This document shows positions 16,060-24,652 of a DNA stretch of 64,000 nt, in pieces (the first letter of the stretch is position 1; each line of letters opens with the position of its first letter). The DNA is from Rhodococcus rhodnii. GTDB lineage: Bacteria; Actinomycetota; Actinomycetes; Mycobacteriales; Pseudonocardiaceae. The notes beneath the pieces were generated by a model. It was not told the DNA's origin. It searched no databases and saw nothing but the letters and a program-made list of their open reading frames with translations. The DNA lies in the NCBI GenBank assembly GCA_000720375.1, contig JOAA01000046.1, forward strand, positions 1 to 64,000. Reading direction: 5' to 3'. The position numbers were made by a program, and so were the translations under genes.

Positions 16060-16853
16060 CTATCGCCCCCGGCCGCAAACGCCGGGGCACGCTTGGCGAG
16101 AAACGCGGCGACGCCTTCGGCACCTTCCGGACCGCTGGTCGCGACTGCGGCCAGCCCGGTCTCCATGGCAAGGCCGGCGTCGATGGCCGCGTCCGCGCCC
16201 ATGTCAAGCGCCGCGAGGATCGCCCGTACCGCCTGTGGACCCTTGGTAGCCACCTCACGAGCGAGGTGAAGCGCAGCCTCGCACGGGTCCCCCGCCACAG
16301 GCTCGACCGGGGTGAGCCCCCATGCGAAGGCCCGCGCCGCGTCAATCCGTGCTCCCGTCACCATGACATGAGCCGCTGCCGCTCGGCCAATCAGCCTGGG
16401 CAGGCGTTGAGTCCCGCCGTAGCCGGGTATCAGGCCCAGACCCGCTTCAGGAAGCCCGAGGGTCGCGTGGTCCGCGAGGACGCTGAAGGTCGACGCCAGC
16501 ACGAGTTCGAATCCACCGCCCAGGGCCAGCCCGTTGACCGCGGCGATCACGGGAACGGTCGAGCGCTCGATGGCGCGCAGCGTCGCCTGACCGTCCGCCA
16601 GCACCGCATAGGCGTCGTCCGGCCCGAGGCCGACCAGCTCCTTGAGGTCGGCGCCGGCACAGAACGCCTTCCTGCCGGCACCGGTCAGGACGACGGCGCG
16701 GGCCCGTGCGCCAGGGGCCTCCATGACGGCCGACTTCAGTCCACACAGGACTTCACGGTTGAGCGCGTTGTGTGCGTTCTGCCGGTTGATGGTCACTACT
16801 CGGACCGGCCCCTGATCCTCCACCAGGACTGCCGGAGGCGGCAGATCAGACAT
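16056..16853 (-). CDS. Enoyl-CoA hydratase/isomerase
   Basis: Crotonase of 265 aa with the oxyanion-hole segments AFCAGADLKEL and NGLALGGGFELVLA and the two acids expected in hydratases (Glu of GGFEL and of GLPEAGLGLIPGYGG). It adds water to 2-enoyl-CoA. Start ATG with AAGGAGAA five bases upstream. It overlaps the CoA transferase gene by 8 bp and the dehydrogenase by the GTGATG overlap. Unlike the other crotonase in the operon it looks like an ordinary beta-oxidation hydratase. Confidence 0.92.
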   Translation of the reverse strand: MSDLPPPAVLVEDQGPVRVVTINRQNAHNALNREVLCGLKSAVMEAPGARARAVVLTGAGRKAFCAGADLKELVGLGPDDAYAVLADGQATLRAIERSTVPVIAAVNGLALGGGFELVLASTFSVLADHATLGLPEAGLGLIPGYGGTQRLPRLIGRAAAAHVMVTGARIDAARAFAWGLTPVEPVAGDPCEAALHLAREVATKGPQAVRAILAALDMGADAAIDAGLAMETGLAAVATSGPEGAEGVAAFLAKRAPAFAAGGDR

Positions 16854-18066
16854 GTGGCTTCTCCTTGGTGACGAGGCCGACTTCGATCAACATCGACTCG
16901 ATCTCCGCGCTCGAGAAACCGAGGCCGGCCAGCACGGACTCGGTGTCGGCGCCGAGTTCGGGAAACCGCTCGTTCCTGGGCTCGGCGTTCGACGCGAGCC
17001 GGAACGGCGCGTGGACCGTGATGAGCGAGCCGTCTGATCCAGGGACCGGCAACAGCCCGCGCCGCGCTTGGACATGCGGATCGGACACCACCCTCGACAG
17101 CGTCTGAACCGGGGCAGCCGGCACGCCGGCGCCTTCGAAGGTGGTCAGCCATTCGGCCACTGGCCTGGTCATGATGACCGCGGCGATGCGTGCTGTGATC
17201 TCCGACCGATGCCGTCGCCGGCCCGCGTTGTCGGACAGGGCCGGGTCCGCCGCCATCTCCGCCAACCCGAGCACTGCGCACAACCGCGTCCACATCTGGT
17301 CGTTTCCCGCCGCGATGACCATCAAGCCATCGGCGGCCTGGAACGGCTGGTAGACGGCGAGAACCGAGTCGGTACCGCCGCTGGGGCGGGGTTCCGGCTC
17401 TCCAGCGTGGAACGAGGCGAGTCTCGGCGCCATCAGCGCAAGGTCCGTGTCGAGCAACGAAACGTCGATGACATCGCCCTGGCCGGTGATCGCCTGCCGG
17501 ACCGCGGCAGCCGACACAGCCAGCGCCGCACAGATCCCGGTGACGATGTCGGACAGGGCCGTCGACACGCGCTGCGGACTGCGCCCTAGCTCTCCGGTGA
17601 CCGACATCAGACCCGAGCGAGCCTGGGCAACGAGGTCGTATCCCCGAAGATGTGCATCCGGACCATCCAGGCCGAACCCGGACAACGCGCAGTAGATGAG
17701 CCGTGGGTTGCGCGTCAGCACCGACTTCGGGTCGATCCCGAGCTCGACCAACTTGGCGGGGTTGGTGTTCTGCACCAACACATCCGACGAATCGATCAGT
17801 CGGGCGAGCACCTTTCGTCCGGCGGCGGATCGAATGTCGAGGCATATCGACCGCTTGTTGCGGTTGGCCGACGCGAACCACGCCGACGCGCCGTCCGCGA
17901 ACGGCGGCCCCCAAGCCCTGGCGTCGTCTCCGGAGCCCGGACGCTCGACCTTGATCACGTCAGCGCCGAGATCCGCCAGGTACATCGTGGCTGTCGGTCC
18001 GGCGTACGACGTGGAAAGGTCGATGATCCGCAAACCACTGAGTGGTCCGGCTGACTGCGCGCTCAC
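16846..18066 (-). CDS. CaiB/BaiF-type CoA transferase
   Basis: Family III CoA transferase, 406 aa from a GTG that overlaps the upstream stop (GTGA). Visible are DLSTSYAGPTATMYLADLGADVIKVE, the substrate loop around RNKRSICLD, and the catalytic Asp in STALSDIVTGI. Such enzymes activate an acid by moving CoA from a donor ester. In the operon it stands just after the ring-cleaving dioxygenase, so it plausibly activates the acid formed by ring opening for the beta-oxidation genes that follow. Confidence 0.92.
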   Translation of the reverse strand: MSAQSAGPLSGLRIIDLSTSYAGPTATMYLADLGADVIKVERPGSGDDARAWGPPFADGASAWFASANRNKRSICLDIRSAAGRKVLARLIDSSDVLVQNTNPAKLVELGIDPKSVLTRNPRLIYCALSGFGLDGPDAHLRGYDLVAQARSGLMSVTGELGRSPQRVSTALSDIVTGICAALAVSAAAVRQAITGQGDVIDVSLLDTDLALMAPRLASFHAGEPEPRPSGGTDSVLAVYQPFQAADGLMVIAAGNDQMWTRLCAVLGLAEMAADPALSDNAGRRRHRSEITARIAAVIMTRPVAEWLTTFEGAGVPAAPVQTLSRVVSDPHVQARRGLLPVPGSDGSLITVHAPFRLASNAEPRNERFPELGADTESVLAGLGFSSAEIESMLIEVGLVTKEKPHV

Positions 18067-18971
18067 ATGCCGTCCGGCGGGGCGCCCGGCATCCGGCGGT
18101 GTCCCCACACGTTCTCGATGGTGTGGACGGTCGGGACCCAGGTCGCGTCATCGATGATGATGCCCCCGACGCCGTACTCCACCTCACACTTCGATGGCGT
18201 TTGACAGTAGAACGACACCATCAGGTCGTTGATGTGCTTGCCGATCGAGCTGTTGAGTCGCGCGGCACCATCCAGGACCTTGTCGAGCGCGTGACCAACC
18301 GTGTCGAGGTCGTCGACCTCGATCATGAAGTGGTGGAGACCCGGCTCGAGCCCGGTCTTCGTCGGCATCATCGCCAGGCTGTGGTGCCGCGGGTTGCAAT
18401 GGGTGAACAGAACGTCGAAACGCGGTGTCCGGACGCGGTCGGACTCGAGGAAGCCAAGCGTTTCCAGGTAGAAGCGCTCAGCCTCATCCATGTCCGGCAC
18501 GACCAGCACCGCATGCCCGAGCCCAAGCTCTCCGGTGACAAAGGTGGCGCTCGTCGGTGACTTGAACGGCGTCGACGGCGTCTCCTGGCCGTAGAAGAAC
18601 TCCAGGTTCGTACCTGCCGGATCGACAGCTCGGACAAGGTCGGCGACACTCCGCTCCTTGGCGAGCATCGGATCGCGCGTGGTTTCGACGCCAATGCGGC
18701 CAAGCGCCGACACCACCTCCTCGAGCGCGGCCGCGTCCGCGACCTCCCAACCGATGAAGTCGCAACTCCCGTCGCCGAGGGTCACCGAGACACGAAACGC
18801 ACGCTCGTCGGCGCGCAACAGCAGGCGATCGGGGTTGGATTCGACGATTTCGAGGCCAAGCACAGTGGTACCGAACTGTCCCCAGGCGTCCAGGTCGACA
18901 GCAGTCAGGCCGACATAGCCAAGGCTCGACACCAGCGGCGCACGCTGGCCTGCCGCGGTTGCTGACACCAC
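18063..18971 (-). CDS. Type I extradiol dioxygenase
   Basis: Two-module vicinal-oxygen-chelate dioxygenase (about 302 aa; family about 290-300) of the BphC/HsaC group. Module 1 (residues about 16-130) has lost metal ligands, as usual; module 2 has the Fe(II) ligands His in GLGHAVLV (about 153), His in GLHHFMIEVDD (about 214) and Glu in CEVEYG (about 265), plus the active-site His/Tyr region NDLMVSFY. It cleaves a catechol ring next to the diol. GTG start chosen because GGGAG lies seven bases upstream. It is first in the operon. Confidence 0.88.
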   Translation of the reverse strand: MVSATAAGQRAPLVSSLGYVGLTAVDLDAWGQFGTTVLGLEIVESNPDRLLLRADERAFRVSVTLGDGSCDFIGWEVADAAALEEVVSALGRIGVETTRDPMLAKERSVADLVRAVDPAGTNLEFFYGQETPSTPFKSPTSATFVTGELGLGHAVLVVPDMDEAERFYLETLGFLESDRVRTPRFDVLFTHCNPRHHSLAMMPTKTGLEPGLHHFMIEVDDLDTVGHALDKVLDGAARLNSSIGKHINDLMVSFYCQTPSKCEVEYGVGGIIIDDATWVPTVHTIENVWGHRRMPGAPPDGM

Positions 18972-19014
18972 GATCACTCTCCCTCGAGGGCCGCGGTTCC
19001 CCTCGGCCTTTTCG

Positions 19015-19055
19015 GTCTGACATTTGCCATCTTTGGATCCTGACAAACCTCAGAC
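19015..19055. promoter_or_regulatory. Candidate operator, divergent promoter
   Basis: GTCTGA and TCAGAC form an inverted repeat spaced by 29 bp between the operon and acetoacetyl-CoA synthetase. The left half extends to GTCTGACA, close to the GTCTGTCA half-site before the GntR gene. This suggests the same regulator acts at both places. Confidence 0.35.
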
Positions 19056-19116
19056 TTTGCGTCAAGGTGTTGTCGTCGTAGTTTTCCTCTCCGACGACCA
19101 GTGACTGGAGCACCCC

Positions 19117-21108
19117 ATGCCAGCCATCCCGGACAACACCGCTTCCTCAGGTGTCGGCGCCCCCGTCTGGGTCCCTGATCCGAAGGACGCCGCCCGCAGC
19201 CGGCTCGCGGAGTTCGCGGCGCTCATCGAAGACGCGCACGGCACTCGGTTCCACGATTACGACGACCTCTGGGCCTGGACTGTCGAGCATCTGGAGGAGT
19301 TCTGGGCGGCCGCGTGGGACTACTTCGACATGCGTTCCGAACCGGCACCGACCACGGTGCTCGCCTCGGCGGAGATGCCCGGCGCGACCTGGTTCCCCGG
19401 CGTGAACCTCAACTACGTCAGTCATGTCTTTCGGGAACGCGATGCGGGCGCTGTCGCTGTCGTCGAAGTGACCGAGCCGGGGGCGAGCCGGTCGCTGACG
19501 TGGGGTGCTCTCGAAGACCAGGTCGCCGCCGTCGCGGCAGCCCTGACAGAGCGTGGGATCAAACGAGGTGACCCGGTCGTCGCGTACATCCCCAACTGCG
19601 CCGCCGCGATCGTCGCGTTCCTGGCGACCGCCAGCGTCGGAGCGGTGTGGTCGTGCTGCGGACCGGACTACGCGGCCGAGGCCGCCGCAAACCGGCTCGC
19701 ACAACTGGAACCGCGTCTGCTGCTCGTTGCTGATGGCTACCACTTCGGTGGCCGGGCCTTCGATCGCCGCGACGAAGGTGCTCGGCTCCTCAAGCTGCTG
19801 CCGACCGTCGAGCACGTCGTGCACGTGGCGCATCTCGGCCTTCCACCGATCGTGGCCGATCGCCACGTTGCGACGTGGGACGAGGTCTTGGCGACGGCGC
19901 ATGACGCCTTGGCGCCGACACCGGTGCCGTTCGACCACCCTCTGTGGGTGCTCTACTCCTCCGGAACGACGGGAATCCCGAAAGGCCTCGTACATGGTCA
20001 CGGCGCAGTGACCCTCGACTACCAGAAGCACGTCGGGTTACAGCTCGACGCCAGTGCGGCGGACCGCATGCTCTGGTACACGACGACCAACTGGATGATG
20101 TGGAACTTCGCCGTCAACATGTTGCTCATCGGCGGCTCGATGGTGGCCTACGACGGGAGCCCGACCCACCCGACGCCGGACCGGCTCTGGGAGGTTGCCG
20201 TCGAACACGGCGCCACGATCCTTGGCGCGAGCCCGGGCTACCTCCAGGCATGCGAGCGGCACGGCACCCAGGTGCCTTCCGAACACCAACTCCGCATGAT
20301 CGGGGCAACCGGCTCACCCGTGCCGCCGGCTGCGTTCCATTGGATTCGTGCGCAGCTGGGCGACCGCATGCCGCTCGTCTCGATGTCCGGCGGAACGGAC
20401 ATCGTCTCGGCCCTCGCCACCGGATCTCCGACAAAGCCGATCTGGCCTGGCGAGCTCTCGGCGCGGCCGCTGGGCGTTGCCGTCGACACGTGGAACGAAT
20501 CCGCCGAACCTGTCCGGGGGACCGTCGGCGAGTTGGTGGTGACCAAGCCGATGCCGACGATGCCGGTGAAGCTCTGGAACGATCCGGACGGGTCAAGGTA
20601 TCGAGCGGCGTACTTCGACGTTTACCCCGGCGTCTGGCGCCACGGCGACTGGGCGACCATCACCGAACGCGGAAGTGTCGTGATCCACGGCCGCTCAGAC
20701 GCGACCCTGAACCGCAACGGCATCCGATTGGGCAGCGCCGACATCTACGAGGTCGTCGAGAAGTTGCCAGAAGTGGCCGAGGCGCTGGTCGTCGGCATCG
20801 ACCTGCCGGACGGCGGCTACTGGATGGCCTTGTTCGTCGCACTTGAGGGCGATCGCGTCCTCGACGACGACCTTCGCGCCCTCATCTCCGACGAGCTGCG
20901 CGTTCACGCGTCGCGGCGGCATGTGCCGGACGCGATCCTCCAGGTGGCCGCCATTCCGCACACCAGGACCGGCAAGAAGCTCGAGGTGCCCATCAAGCGG
21001 ATCCTTCAGGGTGCAGACCCCGAGCAAGTTGTCAGCCGGGATGCGATCGATGACCCGACCCTGTTGGAACACTTCGAGAAGATCGACGTGCCCAAGACAT
21101 CCGCCTAA
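19117..21108 (+). CDS. Acetoacetyl-CoA synthetase
   Basis: ANL-superfamily ligase of 663 aa, full length, with the long N-terminal region of acetoacetate-CoA ligases (VNLNYVSHVFR), the AMP-binding P-loop LYSSGTTGIPKGLVHGHG, the A5-like segment TTTNWMMWNF and the C-terminal Lys motif RTGKKLEVPIKRI. It makes acetoacetyl-CoA from acetoacetate, ATP and CoA. Start ATG behind TGGAG. It is divergent from the catabolic operon, so it probably recovers a C4 acid released by the pathway; some members act on other short 3-oxo acids, so the true substrate may differ. Confidence 0.9.
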   Translation: MPAIPDNTASSGVGAPVWVPDPKDAARSRLAEFAALIEDAHGTRFHDYDDLWAWTVEHLEEFWAAAWDYFDMRSEPAPTTVLASAEMPGATWFPGVNLNYVSHVFRERDAGAVAVVEVTEPGASRSLTWGALEDQVAAVAAALTERGIKRGDPVVAYIPNCAAAIVAFLATASVGAVWSCCGPDYAAEAAANRLAQLEPRLLLVADGYHFGGRAFDRRDEGARLLKLLPTVEHVVHVAHLGLPPIVADRHVATWDEVLATAHDALAPTPVPFDHPLWVLYSSGTTGIPKGLVHGHGAVTLDYQKHVGLQLDASAADRMLWYTTTNWMMWNFAVNMLLIGGSMVAYDGSPTHPTPDRLWEVAVEHGATILGASPGYLQACERHGTQVPSEHQLRMIGATGSPVPPAAFHWIRAQLGDRMPLVSMSGGTDIVSALATGSPTKPIWPGELSARPLGVAVDTWNESAEPVRGTVGELVVTKPMPTMPVKLWNDPDGSRYRAAYFDVYPGVWRHGDWATITERGSVVIHGRSDATLNRNGIRLGSADIYEVVEKLPEVAEALVVGIDLPDGGYWMALFVALEGDRVLDDDLRALISDELRVHASRRHVPDAILQVAAIPHTRTGKKLEVPIKRILQGADPEQVVSRDAIDDPTLLEHFEKIDVPKTSA

Positions 21109-21317
21109 CAGGAGCCGTCGTCTCGGGCCGCCACGACCAGCCCGGTAAGCGGCCTGTCGTCGCTTTCGAAGTGTGAGCTGTGCATCCTCTTCGAGCGGCA
21201 CGGCGGTAGAAGCGTTCGCGGCGGTCCATGGTTAACCAACAGTAATCGAAGCACGGATCGACAGCCCTCGACATCAGCGCCTATTCACGTGGATGCCCAT
21301 GGTGTCGTCTCAAGACA

Positions 21318-21720
21318 ATTCCGTTCAACATCGCAGAGAGGGACTGGGCAGGCGTCCAACTGATCGCCACCCTGGTTCGCCATGCGCCAGACCTCGCGGC
21401 TCAGCTCGACATCGCAACGTGGACCCGATGGGCCCACGCAATCGCCGCCACGTGGAACGGGCACGAACAAAACGACGTCCACATAAGACACGAAGTCGTG
21501 GACGCCGCGCTCCGTGTCGCGACCACACAGATGATCGACGCCGCATTTGACCATCTCGACGACCTGCAGGCCGCACAGTGCACAGTCGACTCGCATCCTG
21601 TCTACACGCGACTTGCCGAACACATCGCCGCTGAACTCGCCGATCGGCTCATCGCCCATCGTTACACGAACGAGTTAGCCCGCGGACTGCTTGAGATAGT
21701 TGCTGTTTACCCCAGCTCAG
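21318..21720 (+). pseudogene. Remnant of an element-borne hypothetical gene
   Basis: Open frame encoding IPFNIAERDWAGVQLIATL and continuing to about LLEIVAVYP, with codon use and hydrophobic pattern of a real alpha-helical protein. There is no good start codon before ATT at the given position (first GTG at 21498), and its 3' end runs on into the following genes without a stop. I do not recognise a domain. It lies directly before the excisionase-like gene, the place of small conserved proteins in actinobacterial integrative elements. Confidence 0.4.
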
Positions 21721-21912
21721 GCCGCCGCACGGCTACAGATGCGGGAGTCGTGGCTGCGCAGGCGCGCCGCCCAGCGCCGGGTGGCGTGTTCGTTTCTGGG
21801 CAAGCATCTGAGGTTCTCTCGTGTGGATCTGGAAGCGATCGTCGCGGACGCGCGCAGGCCACCAGCGGCACCACGTCCGCGGATACCGCGCGGTCGAACC
21901 CGCCGCTGCTGA
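21700..21912 (+). CDS. Excisionase-like DNA-binding protein
   Basis: 70-aa protein with a MerR-like winged helix typical of excisionase-family proteins: LFTPAQAAARLQMRESWLRRRAA, then FLGKHLRFSRVDLEAIVADA. Start is TTG, directly after a stop in the same frame, and no clear ribosome-binding site is seen, so it may be 5'-truncated. It stands just upstream of the integrase, the normal xis-int order of pSAM2-type elements. It would direct excision of the element together with the integrase, which is broken. Confidence 0.65.
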   Translation: MLFTPAQAAARLQMRESWLRRRAAQRRVACSFLGKHLRFSRVDLEAIVADARRPPAAPRPRIPRGRTRRC

Positions 21913-22049
21913 CGCTGATCAACGGACTTCGTTGCGTGGCAAGAGATTTCTGCCACGAGGTGACCACATACCGCTGGCTCTTTGCCACGAACCGAGCGTC
22001 AATGCCTGCTGCCCGAAACACGGCCACTGTACATAAAGGAGACTCCACA

Positions 22050-23113
22050 GTGGCATGGATAGAGAAACACGGTGGCGGGTTCCGCGTCCGCTACCGGCTC
22101 GACGACCAGACGCTGATGACCGAGAACGGGTTCGACACCAGAACCGCGGCAGCCGACCGGATCAACGAGCTCAACTACGAACTACGACGCGGCACCTGGG
22201 TCGACCCGCGCGCCGGACAGACACTGCTGGGCGACTGGGTCCAGACCTGGGCAGACGCGCACGATGTCAGCCCAGGAACGTGGGCGAAGTACAACTGCCA
22301 CCTCGACAACAACATCCTGCCCAAATTCGGCACCACCCCGATCGCCGAGATCAAACGCATCACCATCAAGGCGTGGGTGAAAACCCTCCGGCCCAAACTC
22401 GCTGACGCCACTGTGGCCGACGTGATCACCCTGCTGTACTCGTCGTCACCGCCGCCTACACCGGCATGCGGTGGGGCGAACTGGCCGCACTACAGTGGAC
22501 CAACGTCCACTTCGACGAACCACGACTCAAGGTAGATCCGGACGTGGGGGCGCTACACGAGATCGGTGGCACGCTCACACTTGGCCCGCCGAAGACGTCA
22601 GCCAGCGTCCGGACCGTGCACCTGCCGCCGTTTCTCGCCGCACTGCTCTACCTGCACCGTCAAGACCACGGTGACGACCAATTCGTCTTCACCGGTACCG
22701 ACGGTGGGCTAATGCGGCGCTCGAACTTCCGCAACCGCGTCTGGATCCCCGCCGTCGAAGGAGCAAAGACCAGAGGCTGGGCACCGCTGTCCCCCGGCCT
22801 GCACTTCCATGATCTACGCCACACGCACAAAACCTGGATGATCGAAGACGGCATTCCCGAAGTCGCCCAAGCTCGGCGGCTCGGTCATCGGCAGCCTGGC
22901 GTGCGAGACATCTACTCACACGTCAGCCAGGTGATGGTCGACCAGTTGCTGGCCGGGCTTCAGCGGCGCTGGGAGCGGACCATCACCACGGAGCGACAGA
23001 ACACTACCGAGTCGCAAATGGGTTCAAGATCGTTTGCTCCCAATGTGCTCCCAGGACAACAAAACGGCCCGTCTGCGATGATCGCTGACGAGCCGTGTGA
23101 CCAGTGTGTATAA
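22050..23113 (+). pseudogene. int: Tyrosine-recombinase integrase, broken
   Basis: Starts at GTG with AAAGGAG eight bases upstream. The N-terminal part (AWIEKHGGGFRVRYRLDD, SAM-like core-binding domain up to ATVADVITLL) is in one frame. The catalytic part resumes in another frame at about 22441 (VVTAAYTGMRWGELAALQW with the first catalytic Arg, HDLRHTH, RLGHRQPGVRDIYSHVS with the Tyr). Roughly 60 residues that normally link the two are absent, so an internal deletion plus frame change inactivated it. The catalytic domain itself keeps its residues. The stop lies 1 bp before the tRNA-derived attachment site. Confidence 0.88.
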
Positions 23114-23114
23114 C

Positions 23115-23160
23115 TGGTGGGCGATACTGGGATTGAACCAGTGACCTCTACCGTGTCAAG
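23115..23160 (-). tRNA. 3' fragment of tRNA-Val(GAC), att site
   Basis: On the minus strand this reads as the 3' part of a valine tRNA: anticodon loop with TTGACAC, variable loop, T-arm GGTTCAATCCC and acceptor end ATCGCCCACCA. The 5' half is missing on the right, so this is not a functional gene but the attachment-site copy left by integration, immediately after int. The complete tRNA-Val should lie at the other end of the element or at the empty site. Confidence 0.8.
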
Positions 23161-23309
23161 GATGATCCAGGCCGTTGCGGCCTGCGGATTTGCAGATAGT
23201 CGCTGATCAGACCGCCTTGTTCCTCCTCGTTGCAACTAGTTCAGACGAGTTCTGACGGGTTTCGATCCCCACGAAATCCCCATTCGATCTTGTACGAGGA
23301 GATCCTCAA

Positions 23310-23519
23310 GTGCCACGTCGATTCTCACATCCAGTCACCGAATGTAATCTTGCTTCTCTCCCTCGCATCGTGCTTGACGCTGCCAAACTTCGTCACCACA
23401 CATTGGTTTCCGCGACGGAGCTACACGCAGAAGGCCCTGTGTCCGACCAGAGGTTTTCCAGCGGCGCGCTATCGACAGAAGACCCCTTCCAGGTGGACAA
23501 CCCCAGTGGTGATGCCTGA
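23310..23519 (+). CDS. Small hypothetical protein
   Basis: 69-aa protein from a GTG with GGAG eight bases upstream; its stop overlaps the next start as TGATG, which indicates translational coupling and supports a real gene. No membrane segment, cysteine motif or recognised domain. Its position before a DUF2637 gene in a mobile region suggests an accessory of plasmid-type transfer or maintenance, but no function can be read. Confidence 0.45.
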   Translation: MPRRFSHPVTECNLASLPRIVLDAAKLRHHTLVSATELHAEGPVSDQRFSSGALSTEDPFQVDNPSGDA

Positions 23520-24304
23520 TGGCCACCTCCGACGACAACTCGGCACTCCAGCCGTCGACCGAGCCAACAGCCATCCTGCGGGCTGTCACCGTGATCATGG
23601 GTACGGTCATTGGACTCACGTTCCTATTCGGTTTCGGCAATGTCCTCAACCTCGCCCTCCGCCTAGGAGTGCCCTTCTGGGTGGCTCCGCTCGTCGCACC
23701 TGCGGTCGACCTTTCGATCCTCGGGCTCCTGTTGGGCACTCGGCATCTGGCACTCACCGGTGCCTCCCCAGACGTGCTGCGGCCGGCCCGTCGGCTGCTG
23801 ATCTTCGCGAGCGTTGTCACATTGGCGTTGAACGTCGCGGATCCGCTTGTTGCAGGTGAGTACGGAAAGGCAGTGTTCGATGCTGTTGGCCCGCTCCTCT
23901 TGATCGGGTGGGCCGAGGTCGGCCCTGGCTTCCTGCAGGCAATCAGCGCAAGTCACGCCGTGAGTGGGGAGAAGTCTTATGTACAGGTGTCGAAGCAACC
24001 CGAGGTTGGCCGTGACGCCGGCCAAAATGAGGCCACTGTCCAAGAAAGCGTTCGACCGGCAAGCCAAAAGCGATCCCCCGAAGTACTCCTGAAACAGGCA
24101 CGGCGCGAAGACGCGGCGCATCGTGCGGCTCATCAGAAGCCGATCTCGGCCGACACGTTGCGAGTTCGATTGAGCGTAGGCGCCGCTCAGGCGCGACGGC
24201 TTGTCAAGATCGTTCGCGCCGAGTTTCGGACGCAAACTGCGAGCGATCCACTGCCGGCTGATGCGGCAGGGGAAGTACGGCGCGTCGATGCCGTAGCGGC
24301 CTGA
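23519..24304 (+). CDS. DUF2637-type membrane protein (SpdB-like)
   Basis: 261-aa protein with three or four hydrophobic segments in the first half (about 19-45, 54-73, 88-105, 118-140) and a charged, Ala-rich C-terminal half (EVLLKQARREDAAHRAAHQ, then a helix-turn-helix-like DTLRVRLSVGAAQARRLVKIVR). This is the layout of DUF2637/Spd proteins carried by conjugative and integrative elements of actinomycetes, where they accompany the FtsK-like transfer protein. No transfer ATPase is found here, so it is probably a leftover of a second element next to the att site. Confidence 0.65.
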   Translation: MATSDDNSALQPSTEPTAILRAVTVIMGTVIGLTFLFGFGNVLNLALRLGVPFWVAPLVAPAVDLSILGLLLGTRHLALTGASPDVLRPARRLLIFASVVTLALNVADPLVAGEYGKAVFDAVGPLLLIGWAEVGPGFLQAISASHAVSGEKSYVQVSKQPEVGRDAGQNEATVQESVRPASQKRSPEVLLKQARREDAAHRAAHQKPISADTLRVRLSVGAAQARRLVKIVRAEFRTQTASDPLPADAAGEVRRVDAVAA

Positions 24305-24652
24305 ATGAGGCTGAGGAGATATTGTCTCGGCGTCGGGTTCGGAGCCCGGTCGTCGTAACTCCGGCCTTGCCGGACTCCATTGCGGCCGGTCGTCTCATCC
24401 ACTGTGGACGAACGGCTTGAACGGGTCGAGCGGGCAGACTCCTGGACCCGTTGCCGACCGCTGTGCCGGGCAGCCTGGTCCCGGTCGCTGCCGGTTCGAG
24501 GCATATGGGCTGTGCGCCGACTGCGCCGAACCGTAGTGATGGTTCATCGGGTTCGCGGGCAGGCATATCTACGTCCGGCGCTACATTCGAACCTGCAACC
24601 TGCGACCGAGTGCGAGAGTAACCACCCTCGCTGACGAGCTAGGTTCACTCCC
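24305..24652. other. Intergenic, no gene seen
   Basis: About 350 bp between the DUF2637 gene and the nuclease-like gene. No convincing reading frame, tRNA or strong inverted repeat. It should contain the promoter of the defence-like gene pair. Confidence 0.5.

Noticed and set aside
21498..22535. One continuous gene from the hypothetical protein through the integrase
   Set aside because: The frame happens to stay open, but it joins unrelated sequences and overlaps the excisionase-like gene in another frame; the integrase has its own GTG and ribosome-binding site.
23115..23160. A functional tRNA-Val gene
   Set aside because: The 5' half (acceptor strand, D-arm) is missing to the right, so only the 3' attachment copy is present.
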